Source: Lineus longissimus (taxonomy: Eukaryota; Nemertea; Pilidiophora; Heteronemertea; Lineidae). From it: DNA of 64,000 nt. The stretch is from positions 2,606,001 through 2,670,000 of the forward strand of contig NC_088321.1 in the NCBI RefSeq assembly GCF_910592395.1. Direction: 5' to 3'. Positions 48,301 through 59,430 of the stretch are shown piece by piece. The position numbers and the translations under genes were made by a program. Below the pieces are notes generated by a model. The model had not been told where the DNA came from. It saw nothing but the letters and a program-made list of their open reading frames with translations, and searched no databases. Within the stretch, counting starts at the first letter, position 1, and each line of letters opens with the position of its first letter.

Positions 48301-51300
48301 GACCGAAGTATCTGTCACCATTGAAGATCAGGTCAGTGTGATGATGCTTCTACTACTAGCAAATGTAGTTAACAGGGACCCTCACCTAGAGGTCATAACG
48401 AAAGACCAACGACAACGACAGCTCATCAAGTTGATCTCAGCTCTTGTTTATTGTCTCTCTGTCTCTTTAGTCATGTAAACTGAAAATACAAACGTTACAA
48501 CGTGTACTACTAGTACTAGTGCAATAGGGAAAGGTTATAAAATAAATTGTCACATTCAAGTCACATCCACTGTCTTCAGACGTTTTCGTTTTGAACAGAT
48601 GGTGCTGCCATCTACACTAAGCTGGCCCAGTTACAGTATGACAGGTATTTCTTCAAATTATAGGCCTCCAACACACTTACAAGTTAGCCAACACATTCAG
48701 TACTGAGAATATGGTATGATGATACAAAATAGGCCTGTCTTACAAGGTTTAGTTATAAACAGGATGAAAACGATCAAGACTTCAACCCTGTACATCACGT
48801 GACCATGCCAAACTGAGTCCTGGACCACACCTTACTTTCAAAGTAATTATTTATAATACTACATGAGTCAATAGGTTTTCTAAACCACACTTATAGAATG
48901 ATTTAACTTAACTCTTACCTCCTATGGACCCTAAGTAGCAGTTAGCTGTCCAAAATTACAAGCTTTGTCCATACAAAAACTATTCTGTGTCAATTTCTCC
49001 AAGAAGCCAATGGTTGGTGACCACCAAAACCAGTGACGCCATAAACAACCCCTAAAACAAAAGAGCACTCAAGGTGCCAAATATAAAAACGACCGCTGGT
49101 CGTTACAGAGGTGTCGGATGACATTTCTTCAGCAGCATCATGTGGTTGTTCAGGTAAGGTGCTAGACATGAAGAGTGCATGTAAAAGCACAGAGGTACAT
49201 CGGTTGCTTAGTTTTTTGGTAATTTGAGCCCAAGGATCCAGCAATGGTCTCGCACACAACCACGCCTTGTGAAAGTTCCTCAAAACTGACATGACTTTGG
49301 AAAATTGAACTTACATGTTTAACACAAACTTTAAATTCGTAATCACTGCCAGGAGTTCTGCCATCTTTGCCTTCACCATGCTCCCCATAGAGCGTGGTTT
49401 TTGCAGTCCATCGGGTAGGCCATGAACAGTGACCATCCCTTTGTGGTGATCGCTGTATTAAAGGGAAACGAGCCCTACCAGTGGAAGCGCCTGAAAAAAT
49501 ATATGAATTTAAATTGACAATGAATAGGATTCAACAAGTTATGCAAGTTAATTCAATTTGTCACTGATGACATCGTTACAACCAAACGCATAACAGTAAT
49601 CCAAGAAGATAATAAAACTATCAAACTTAGTGACAAGCAATCTTTACCAATTTACCTACTAAGCTTTTTTATGAAATAAATTACCGGAATTCACATAAAA
49701 TTCAAAATGGAAGATTTTTTAATAAAATAAATAGAAATGTGACATACTATGGGCAAAATAGAAATACTGAAGTAGCATGAACATGGTGCGTCAACTGAAA
49801 ATTTATGAAGTAAACCAAAATAAAAATAACTTACGATAAGCAATAATTATCAAGGGCCTCTCAAACCTTCTTTTCAAGGTCTTCAGTTTCACCCAAAGTG
49901 CTGGTTCCAACTGCAGTCACTCCTTGGTTCCCCGACTGGTCATGTTCAAGTGAGTGCCTTCTGGTTGCTCCTTGAAACCCCTGATTGATTTCTGTGGAGA
50001 CCGGGGTAATAATTTGATATCCCACAGCGCTTTAACAGTTACGTTACTGAGGAGCGCTATATAAATGCGTCACATTATTACATTATTATACAATACATCT
50101 GAAAGTTAAGGACAACAATAATTTGTAAGATTTTAGAATATGGCAGCAATAAAACTTAAAAAGACAAACCAAAAGCTTTAAAAAAAGGAATAAACTGATA
50201 GGTTCAAGACCTAGTTAGTATGTGAATGAATGAATTCTACACTTATAGGGCGCCTTTCCGTGGTAGCACCACGCTCAAAGCGCCACCTCCCCGAAGAATT
50301 GATTAAAAAGCAAAGTTTTTAATTGTTTTTTGAACATTGTCTCTGGCTGGGACCTCAGTTCAAGTGAAAGTTTATTCCAGAGGTACGGGCCGCACCTTGA
50401 AAAGCTGCGGTCACCTTACCTCGATCTGGTCCGCTTGACCTGAAGGGTCTTGAAAGTGGCTGACCTAGTGCGACCTTCTGTTTCCAGGAGGAGGTCATTG
50501 AGGTACTCCGGTCCGACACCATTTAGTGACTTGTGGATCACACACAGAACTTTGAATTCAATCCTGGCTTTGATGGGAAGCCAGTGTAGCTCCTTGAGTA
50601 AGGGCGTTACATGGTCAAATTTCTTTGCGCGACATATCAGCCTTGCTGCCATATTTTGCACCCGTTGCAACGGTGCAAGAGTCGTATCAGGCAGACCGTA
50701 TAGAATTCCATTGTTGGAATCAAGCCTTGATGTAATGAAGGCTTGGACCAGCCTTTCAGCACTACGTTTGTCCAAGAATTTCCTAATGCGGCCGATCTTA
50801 TAAAGACTGGCGACGGCGGCTTTGCAAGTCATTTTTACCTGCATGCGCATGCTCATGTCCCCTTCCAACCATGCCCCCAAATCCTTAACACACTTGGAAC
50901 ACTGAATCCAGACACCGTCAATGTTGATCCCCGGTATAGAGCCCGATCCCCTGGCGCTGACAAAGTTAGCCATGTCGGTCTTTGGCGCATTAAGGGCAAG
51001 CATGTTTTTTGAAAGCCACGTTTTAATATTCCTAATACCATCCTCCATGCTTGTAACCAACGCTGTACATTGGGACTCGTCACCACGGCGAGCCGACTTC
51101 AACAGCTGATTGTCATCAGCAAACAGCTGATACGGAATACTGCACCTGTGCATCACGTCGCCTAGAGGAATTGTATGTATGTCTGAATACAATCATTGTG
51201 CAATAAGGTTAGTAAGTACCAAACCAGCTCCTCTACACAAAGCAAACCATTTCCTTTTCAATGATGCATGTGCAATGAGAAATCGACCAGCAATGATTAG

Positions 51301-52808
51301 TGAACAAACTTTAGACAGTGCTCACCAGACCTACAGTGGAGACGGAAATTTGTCACATTACTGGGACACTTTCCCAGGAAGACTTTTCCTTTCCCATTGC
51401 CCAGGGCCACATCTTTCCCCGACTTCACATCTCAACTAAGGAGGAAGACATCCGTTCCGTAAGTCCCCAGTTCTTGACACTTCAAAATTGAAAACAGCCA
51501 GGATTGAGAAATAAAAGAAAAAGCTCTGAAAAGAAGCAGGGTAGAACTTAAACAGGTCATGAAAACTTTTCACAATATGCCTTATTGTTCATGCAACTGA
51601 GTATTTTAGACAATCTGAGAATATTTTTGGGTTTCAGAATTATGCAATAATATTAATAAGTATTGTTCACTGACTGCAACAGAGAGATCAGGAGCAGAAA
51701 TCTGATGGCACACAAAGGTTGTGGCACAAGGCTGCATTAAGTTGCATTGAGAGCACTGCCACCAATATCTTACTCACAATTTCAATGGTGAACACATCAA
51801 CACATCTTAAAGTACTACACAATTGGGTGTCATACTGGGTAAGCAATTGGCTTAAAATGTATTTGAAGTAAAATAGCAGTACTTACAGCTTCATCCAATT
51901 TTCTCCAAAGAAATTCTACCCTGGCCATCCTCTCCCTTTCATTCGTTGGTCGTACGTCCAATAGTTCCCTTTATCTTGGTAGCCTTTTTTGGCCGTGGCA
52001 GAAAGGGCATTCCACTCCTTGGCACAAGCCCGAAATTGTTCACCAGGAGAGGTTTACCAGATGGATAGAAGATTGACAGGTTCACAAGTTATCCTACGTC
52101 TTTTCCAGCACCAGACAACTGTTGCTGGTCATGGAATACTACTTTTAAACAATTGAACACTAATTTCCTGAAATGAGGAGAAATATTCACCTTTCATGGT
52201 TTCTATTTTATCTTCGATAAATATGTTGTATGCGCTTGGTTTTCTCTTCTTTATCGTGCCGAGGCAAACAGGTGTCTTTGAGGTGGAGGGCCTATCTTAT
52301 TTTTAAATGAAGTACTGAAATTGATGAAATGAAACAAATCATTGCGCATGTTATTCTGCAGTCTTCAATTGTACCCCTGAAAAGTGTAGAATTGCAGATT
52401 TCTGGTACAAGAAATTGTTTTTGTAGTGAAAGCAATCATCAACAATATATGGTTATCATGTTTAAATAGTGCCAAGAGTATCATTGAGAGTGGAGATTAG
52501 ATATCCAGATGAAAAAGAATGTCAAATATTTCTAGGACAAACAGGTCTCAGCAATCCCACAGAAGTGATATTTTCAGAGACAGCTGTTACATTATTTTGA
52601 TTTAACTAAATCCTAAATCTTCAAAAACTATTCTGATTTAATATGAAACATACCTTCACATTCTTGTACACCAAACCCAATTCTTTCGCAACCTCTTCAA
52701 TTTTGCTATGATTATATTTTTGGTGGTTTTCAAACCATCTTTGTAATACTGAATTAATTTCTTTCGCTGATGATCTGTGAATTTTACTCGAGATTAGGAA
52801 AACATATT
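45212..52808 (-). CDS. Homeodomain-like / HMG-box / chromodomain gene, multi-exon
   Basis: Minus-strand exons from 5' to 3': 52,808-52,654 (homeodomain-like), 52,292-52,191 and about 52,068-51,887 (HMG box), 49,910-49,835, 49,490-49,315, 48,038-47,929, 47,764-47,664, 47,249-47,210, 46,086-46,001, 45,819-45,765 and 45,387-45,212 (chromodomain and stop). The join from the HMG exon through 49,910 to 49,490 is phase-consistent, and the last six exons all join in phase. One join (49,315 to 48,038) lacks a matching phase, so an exon is missing there or two genes lie in tandem. The combination suggests a DNA- and chromatin-binding protein. It sits beside a KDZ transposase inside shared inverted repeats, so it may target the element. 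A one-base lesion lies in the HMG exon. Confidence 0.6.
45765..48038 (-). CDS. Upstream exons of the chromodomain gene
   Basis: Five small exons (48,038-47,929; 47,764-47,664; 47,249-47,210; 46,086-46,001; 45,819-45,765) have good AG and GTAAG/GTAGG/GTACA borders and join in phase without a stop. The peptide starts with an acidic segment (PQVPVMDDEDTLSIDEEE), passes a Gly/Pro-rich LAGGGLGVAPVLPLPM, then a basic stretch (MKNTKSRVGMRKKRSAKLDA) just before the chromodomain. An ATG is the second base onward of the first exon, so it could be a start. The basic stretch may be a nuclear localisation signal. Confidence 0.75.
46240..47065 (-). pseudogene. LINE 3' end (C-terminal ORF2 fragment) inside an intron
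   Basis: Minus-strand frames 47,100-46,720 and 46,698-46,384 are in register, split by one TGA. The text HLGNLIGL, DFNRRVNVLISKIYF, KIKLFYSYCMSLYG and YTAWRKAVRKLCRLHPRTHC matches the region after the RT domain of many non-LTR elements. The tail holds AATAAAGATGATTATATATA, a LINE-style 3' end. It is truncated 5' of about 47,065 and inserted in the same orientation as the host intron. The clade is not assigned. Confidence 0.75.
49315..49910 (-). CDS. Middle exons of the HMG-box gene (49,910-49,835; 49,490-49,315)
   Basis: The two exons join as TAT C/GC GCT in phase. They encode LEPALWVKLKTLKRRFERPL, then STGRARFPLIQRSPQRDGHC and a tail with TLYGEHGEGKDGRTPGSDYE ending VCVKH at a GTAAGT donor. 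I do not recognise the domain. The first exon accepts the phase-0 end of the HMG exon at 51,887. Confidence 0.6.
50090..51192 (-). pseudogene. L2/CR1-type LINE 3' portion
   Basis: A 258-codon minus-strand frame starts inside a reverse transcriptase: PYQLFADDNQLL (active-site FADD, family form YADD), WLSKNMLALNAPKT, KCVKDLGAWLEGDMSM, SRLDSNNGILYGLP, LQRVQNMAARLI and HWLPIKARIEFKV. All are standard L2/CR1/Jockey-like landmarks. A TAA at 50,416 is followed in frame by GDRSFSRCGPYLWNKLSLEL and FKKQLKTLLFNQFF, the normal end of the ORF. The 3' tail contains GCATTTATATAGCGC, and a TTA-rich microsatellite ends near 50,090. It is 5'-truncated and sits within an intron of the HMG gene. Confidence 0.9.
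51887..52292 (-). CDS. HMG-box exons (52,292-52,191; ~52,068-51,887), one-base lesion
   Basis: The first exon encodes SKTPVCLGTIKKRKPSAYNI and FIEDKIETMK with donor AAAG/GTGAAT: a basic lead and the P-x-SAYN-x-F start of an HMG box. The second reads EQFRACAKEWNALSATAKKG, then YQDKG: the box's W-x-x-LS and K-x-x-Y helices. After AAAGGG (51,967-51,972) the frame must shift by one base to continue as ELLDVRPTNERERMARVEFL to the donor, so a one-base indel is present. No good acceptor was found at the start of the second exon. HMG boxes bend DNA in the minor groove. Confidence 0.7.
52654..52808 (-). CDS. Homeodomain-like exon
   Basis: Acceptor ATTTCAG and donor AAG/GTATG enclose 155 bases with an open frame. 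The peptide SSAKEINSVLQRWFENHQKY, then NHSKIEEVAKELGLVYKNVK fits homeodomain helices 1 to the start of 3: L-x-x-WF-x-x-x, then a helix ending VAKELGL, and V-K at the junction with the WF-x-N recognition helix. The exon ends exactly where WFQN is expected, and I could not find that continuation in the next 300 bases. It is probable but not proven. Confidence 0.55.
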
Positions 52809-54789
52809 CTGAAATGAAGAAATGTGTAGCGGTAAAGGGCTTATATATTTGTCACCGTATAAACGTCGCAACTCTGACCTCAAACCCAAAGACTAAACCA
52901 ACGAATATATCTTTTTACATTATTTATTACCCACGTCACTCTAACTTCTTATCTACAACCGACACTGAAACATTATAAAATTATGTGCACAACAAAGTAT
53001 CAACAAGAGTTGATATGAAAGAATCTTACCATACTATGAGACCAAGGCTGTGAAGTCAACTAATCGTGATCTAAAATGCTCTGGCACTTTTCAAGAGAAC
53101 ATCTTGTTTAGCTATGAAGTGCGGAGGATGGATTTCTGGATCTGCCAGGACTTACTCAAAACATCTAAACATCATCATTTATACTTAATTACACACACCC
53201 CTAATGGGTAAATAGCCCAGCCCAAATATCAGGCTCTGAGCCAACTAGCACTCAGTAATTAAAGAAACAACCAATCAGCACACAGCTTTATCAATACAAG
53301 ATTACCAGGGCCTAGGGCAGGGGCCTAGTAACTAGCTGCTTATCAGGAAGTTCATAAAAGGGGTCACCGTCAGCTTAACAGCTTAACAGATAGAGATTAC
53401 AAAACAGTGGAAAGGAGCAATTAAGAAGAAAGGTGTTATGTTGTAACTTCTAATGGTTAACGATACTGGGTGTCTGGGTTCACCAGGGCCTGGGAAGAAC
53501 ACAGAAATAATAATTATAGCTAGGTTTAGTAGGCAATTCCTAATATTGTCACAAAATGGATCTTGAAAGTTGACTGAAGGCTACCGCTGCTGTTGGCAAT
53601 GATTTTTGGTAATTAATTGCATGATCGAACATGTTCAGGGGGATAACGTTATTCCCTCTTAACATGTTATAGCCTATTTATCTCATTTTAAACTGCTTAA
53701 GTTTGAAGAAACCAAGAAAATCAAGAGTCATGACATGACATATAATATAGCCTAGAGTGTATATAGAGGGCGTCTCCCTCACAAAATGCCGCATCTCCTG
53801 GGCCTACCATGCAGAGCAAATAGGCCTAGGCTATGCGATCTAACTTCACGACAACTTTTATGCAATGTCAACTCTTCGGTATCTTTGATCAATAGAATCC
53901 TTCCTGGCAAAGGGAATGTTTTGGGATGCCTTATATGGTGGGTGGTCAACAGTATACACAACACACACATGCACATAGGCCTACTACTGTACAAACATTA
54001 AAAATGTACGCTAGCGCTACCAGTGTACCACGTGGACCAATATTATGTCACAGTCGTTCCGTTCTACAGATCGAAACGAACTTTTGGACATTTTGGTTTC
54101 TTTAGTAATAGGCCAAGTATGGAATAAAAACTTACGAAGTAGAGTGCAGGAGTAAAAACACAGGTAAATACACGGTAAAAAAGCGGGATTTGCGAAAAGT
54201 ATTGAAGCATAAACCTCGTTTTCGGTTTGATGATAATTTTGGTATTGCGCAACCCGCTAGTGCGCGATGATCAGGAAGGTAATCCACGTGCTCGAAAATA
54301 ATCAAAGAAGGAATTATTACCATTAAAATGAATTGAAAGTATACAATCTTTAAAACCAAACTCGCACAGAATACTGCCAAAATTTAAGGAATGAAATCAG
54401 TGACTTACGAAACTATGCCTCGCAAGAGACATTCAGTATAAAAAATAGTTCCGTTCATTCGCCAGGAGGTTGGCAGAAAATCTGTGGTATCTTCTTCAAT
54501 AGAAATTGTACATCGTTGTTACAGTCGGGTCGGTGAACGTACCCGGGCGCCCCGGACGAAGTGCTAAATCGCACCCCAAATCACCCACTGTCAACACCAT
54601 TATTTTTGTGTTGTCAGTGGGCGGGAAGGGGGGGGAGATGTCAGGCTATTGGGGGCTGTTCAGCTCTTATTAACTACACGTCGTGCTTGTGGTCAATGTA
54701 GCTAGCTTTCGGGGGATGGGTGGCCAATGTGGTATCCAGTAACGGGAAGGAGCATATGTGGTACAATACAACTTTCCCTACCACTACCA
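52809..54789. other. 5' region of the minus-strand gene; no further exon seen
   Basis: This should include the promoter and 5' exon(s) of the homeodomain/HMG gene. No ATG-bearing exon in register could be defended. A C/G-rich stretch with CCCGGGCGCCCCGG lies near 54,541-54,556. Confidence 0.4.
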
Positions 54790-55625
54790 TCCCCCCCCCC
54801 CCCATCACTCCTCACCTACAGCCCCGTTCCGGAGGGTACGTATATCTGGCCTACAATGGATCAGGGTGCGGCTGTATACGTATGATCGGGGTGGTGATTC
54901 CGGTTTGTCTAAGGACACAATATGGGCCTAAGGGTTGAAGCCGGGCAAAAGACCAGCAAGTCCATGGCGCGTTCCATCTGTTACTGGAATAAATAATTGA
55001 TTATTGACGCTACTACTAAGGGGTAGCGCCAGGTCAACAGCGGTAACACACACTGCAAAGGCTAGTAGGGGGCGGAGGCGGGGACGGGGGGGGGATGACG
55101 GGGGCAGGGGCTGGCGCTAGCCTTGATCCCGATGCCTATGTAAGACATGGGCAATGCGGAAACTAATTTCATATTCCGGGTTAAAAACAGGGCCGTATTT
55201 ACTAGATGGGGTGGGGGGGGGGGGGACTGACCTCAGGCATCGCCGACCGAGAAACGTGTTTGTTCTGAAGATTAATGATTTTGTCTTGGTGTCTCAACCA
55301 CTCCCAGAGATCATGCCCTAGTCCCATGACAAAAATATGACAAAAAATACGGACCCGAATGATGGGAGGACCACGCATCGCCCAGTGGTCCACCATGCAG
55401 TCAATAAAAATCATGACGAGATATGGCGAGACGCTTTAAGAGCTAACAACATATCTCCGCGGCCGAGATATACGCATACGCATACATTCATGTAGTGAAG
55501 CATCGTTAACAAGCCTTCAACAAAATATCTTGGGATATGAAGATACGTATCCTGAGCGCTTCATACAGAGAGGCGAACCCTAACAGAAAACGCTTCGTTA
55601 CGATTAACATCTCCTGAATCAGGTG
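54790..55625 (-). repeat. Right long terminal inverted repeat
   Basis: The reverse complement matches the left repeat from CACCTGATTCAGG inward through ATGTTAATCGTAACGAAGC, the ATTGATTGCATGGTGG region, ACCCCATCTAGTAAATACGG and, more weakly, to about 54,790 (TAGACAAACCGGAATCACCA, CGTACCCTCCGG). It lacks the SINE insertion and CCCCTG array of the left copy but has its own G-rich runs. Similarity to the left end stops sharply after 55,625. Confidence 0.85.
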
Positions 55626-58600
55626 GATTATCATTAGCATATAGGCAAGATCTTCAAATCGGCAAAATGGTTCATGTGCATAAACAGGAAAGTAAAGAAA
55701 CTTCGCGGTTGAACACCGCATAAATCAAAGACCATAGCAAATCCAGTCATGCAGACCCTTGCATTATAAAGTAGGCATAGTTTTCGGTAAATTCCATCAC
55801 CAGGATATCTGCTGACGGCGAAACAATGTGTTCGGGAGCACGAAAAAGCTGATATAAATGGCTGATTTGTCCGATTTTTAAACGAAATTCCGCGGCCAGT
55901 TATTTACGAGGATCGCGACTACTATTTGCGAGCATACAACCTGGCGATCTGACAGTTCCCACCTCTAACAAAGACATCAGTTGATTAGCCAGACATGTTC
56001 GCAATATCATGGATGTATTGGTAAGTTGACTTGTCCATTTTGTTTTTCACGTCGGTCATCAATTTCCCCATCAGGGGATGAAGATTTTGCACGTTGTGCC
56101 ACTCATAGTGGTTGCCAACAGCGCATTATTTGATACCCCACACAGAATATGATATTGATCATATGGGCTGGTCATAGGTACGACATTCTAACACAAGGAC
56201 GATGTTCCGAAATATTTCGAAGTTAAACACGACCATGAGGTACATATTTTTGAAAAATATTGACTGCACTGATTAGTATATATGCTTGTCAAAGAATTCA
56301 AAAGGTAAATATTGTAAAGGTTTGGTTTTTCAAACTTGGGGGGAGGGTACTTGCAATCTGCTGTTTTATTTTTTTCTCCGGTTCATCGATGACATTTAAA
56401 ATCAGTTTTGAATTCACTTCAACTACGATCCATGATTGTTTGCACCGTCAGTTCAGGCCTTATCCATCAAAGCAATTTTTTATGTTCATGGTACACCTGG
56501 TATATCGGATTGCATTCATTATTAAATTATTTTCATTTTTCAATCCGGGAACCATTACCAACTGTAAAGTTTACTAACATTTCCAATGAGACTATACATA
56601 CTCGTGGTTTTATGACAACGATTATAGTGATCATGAAAACGCCTTTCACCAAGAAAAAGATCGCTGAATCATGCGACAATGTCGTGTCCTTACCCATAGA
56701 AGTCTCTGAAAGAGTAAGAAAAGCGGGGGTTATAACATGTGAAGACTATACTAACACATTGGAAGGACATTTATTACACTAGTCGACTGCCAAACCTCGT
56801 GATGACAAATATACGCACAATGTAAAACGTGTGAATACTAGTACATGTAATAATATCGGATTACTTCAAAATGCTTTGAACGTCACCCATGAAAGAAAAC
56901 AAATGATATTTATTTGACCATTTTAGAAATGCACCAGTTTCGAAATAAGTAGAAGGTAAGCCTGTTGGCTCATTACGATGGCGCTTACTTGATGAATTTT
57001 GAATTGTAAGCTATGTATCATGCAGTTTTTTATTGCCACATTGTTGTTATGTTCATGGTAACGCCTTCCACTTAAGTACAATCGAATGTGGTGTGTATAA
57101 GTAACCTTGTATTTGTCAAATTCGCGGTGGTTACTGACCAAACCACACTTTTTCGAAAGAAATATCAATAACGGCATTGCATCGTTGCCAAATCTTCGAA
57201 GGCATTTTTAAAATTCCTTATAAGTGGGTACTGTGAGTATTCCGAAGCCTTTTTTGTAAACCAAGTGGACCGTTGCGTACATCCCAAGATAACCCAACTA
57301 AACACGAAAAGTTAAAAAATGTGAATGTTTCATGAATCATTTCTTCTAATCATTGCTTCTATACGATTTTCATCATAAGCACGGTGGCTGAAGGTATCGG
57401 TTTGACCAAGGAAAATACATTCTTACTCAGAGAGGAAATGACGATAAAAATGAAATACACAAAAGGTTTGTTCATTTTGAGGGGCGTAAGGCCCGCATCT
57501 ATTATTTTTATCTGATTGTACTCCTCCGACACTGTAATTGGAGGGCCTTGTTTCTATTGTGTTGCAAAGGTAAACCAATACCTTACCCGCCATGATAAAG
57601 TTAATCCAGAGTCTTTCAAATAAAGAGTCAGGCAACTAGGGACCGTATGGCTTCAATATCAAAGCCACCGCCCGTCCCGAAAGGCGCGCGTTTGGACATG
57701 GGTCACGTGGTACACCCAAGCCAATTCCGCACAACTGGACTTTGAACAATTACGATCAGCTGAACATGGCCGGTACAAACACCCCGTTTTAAAGCAAACA
57801 CCTGCTTCAAAGTCACTCATCTCTATAAAACTATTTAGATATAATGTCAACGATAACATTTATATCAAAAACGATATGTTTCGCATTTTGCTTTTCGACT
57901 GTTGATGAGAAGTGATGGCACTGGTTTGAGAATACTTTTCGAAATGCGTTTTTCTACTGCACATCATCACATATTTTTATGGTTAGCAGTTTAGTATATT
58001 CATATCTTATTAATTTTGACCGTCTACAACTAGTTTTATAGCAGGTTTAATTTCGCGTTCGCGGTAAAAAACGAGAAAAAAAACATGAAAAAATGCAAAA
58101 CGTCTCGTTTTTTGTGGTTAGATGTTCACAAGTTTAGAAATCCCATTTCATGTCAATTAATTGTTTTCTAATTTAATATAACTGTTATTTAATGGGATCT
58201 TTGATAGTCTTGCAATTTTGAAGCCCAGTGTCTAGTTTATTGAGCTTGTTTTGGCACATATAAGCACAAAGTGGTGTGAGGTATACCGTTCGAATATTAT
58301 TGAACAGGCACTTTGGCTGAGACCTTACAAACATTTATGATGTGTACATCAATTTTTGAGTCACCTCATCAGAAACATTTTGCAGTATAAAAATATGTTG
58401 CCATAGATTACAACCTAATTATGTAAAAAAAAAAACAAATTGCAAAGAGATGAGAGTGCATGCAGCTTAATTGTGGTTTGATTATTGTTATCTTTGGCAA
58501 TTAGCAGCTGATCAACACATCTGCCAAATTTTTAAGATCGTTCTCATCAATTAAATTTAAATTTGTATGTATTTGTAACTCGATAAATTATATGTGTACC

Positions 58601-59029
58601 TCAGGTGCAGAGTAAACACTTTTCGTGGAATTGTGGTTGTTCCATCATTGTTTTGCCCCTCAGCTCAGTTTTTGTAGCTGAATTAAAAAGGACTTCATGG
58701 TCATCATGGCTTCCAGTTAATTGCCCGAGAGAGCTGTGGGATCAAAGGAAACTGGCCGTGACCCGATCGCGACTCTTTATTTGAAAGACTCTGGTTAATC
58801 TTAAGTACAATATCGTCTAAAACAAAACGCTAGGTTTGGTATTGATATTAAGGTCCTGTTATATTCACCTCGAATCTGTTTCGGATATTCTCCATCCTTG
58901 GTACTTCAGAAGCTTCTTTGGCAATCTGTGCGTACTTCAGCGGTTTATCAATCTGAAGTAGATCAATCGGTAAATAAGAAAATAATGTGATCTGAAAATA
59001 GGGTGAGAGTGAGGATAACATGATTATCT
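55626..59029. other. Flank right of the inverted repeat; no gene supported
   Basis: Ordinary AT-rich non-coding sequence. Frames up to 124 codons (for example 56,408-56,782) have no family resemblance, overlap others and lack splice context. No repeat ends were recognised. Confidence 0.45.
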
Positions 59030-59430
59030 CTGCACATGGTCCATTTTCAGGCGGTGTACGTGCGGCTATAAGCTGCGCGTACACATATTGGTGGACCAAT
59101 TGCACGTACACCACCACATTGCTGCGACAAATTGGTTCGGCAATCCATTGCCGATACAAATTGCCGGGCGAATTCGCCCGGCTTGTCAAAAGCTCGGCTT
59201 TGTCGTGGTGTACGCGCAAATGGATCGGCAATTAGCTAATTAGATGGTTCGGCTCCAGGCGACGCTTTTGAAATGGTGCTTTCTGCTTAGTGTTTGCGCG
59301 CCATCTGTTGCCGGATTTTATAACTAGCTGCAGCGCTGGTGTACGCGCTTGGTGGATTTTCGATGGTGCGGCATTGGTTCGCGAACCAAGATTGGTGGTC
59401 CATTTTCAGGTGGTGTACATGCGGCTACTG
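59030..59430. repeat. Inverted-repeat-rich foldback block
   Basis: TCCATTTTCAGGCGGTGTAC, GTGCGGCTA at about 59,039 recurs at about 59,399 as TCCATTTTCAGGTGGTGTAC, ATGCGGCTA. Between them are several short palindromes, for example TGCCGGGCGAATTCGCCCGG near 59,161, and opposed GTGTACG and CGTACAC words. The architecture fits a decayed foldback element. Confidence 0.6.

Larger units (their letters stand above)
17240..55625. mobile_element. Candidate giant (~38 kb) KDZ-type DNA transposon with long inverted repeats
   Basis: The left end (17,240 onward) and the reverse complement of the right end (55,625 backward) begin with the same CACCTGATTCAGG and stay highly similar for hundreds of bases. 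Similarity stops abruptly outside these points. Inside lie a plus-strand KDZ transposase (20.8-35.4 kb), a plus-strand kinase-like gene (40.9-43.4 kb) and a minus-strand homeodomain/HMG/chromodomain gene (52.8-45.2 kb). The two outer genes start near the two ends and point inward. KDZ transposases are known to mobilise large elements with target duplications, so enclosure of one by inverted repeats supports a mobile unit. No clean target duplication is visible: the eight bases outside are TGTTTTGA on the left and GATTATCA on the right. The alternative is an inverted duplication that merely encloses these genes. Confidence 0.65.

Noticed and set aside
17232-55633. An 8 bp target-site duplication around the giant element
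   Set aside because: The flanks TGTTTTGA and GATTATCA do not match, so I do not claim a target duplication.
56260-56782. Two overlapping frames of 105 and 124 codons
   Set aside because: They occupy different registers of the same sequence, with no family resemblance and no exon context.
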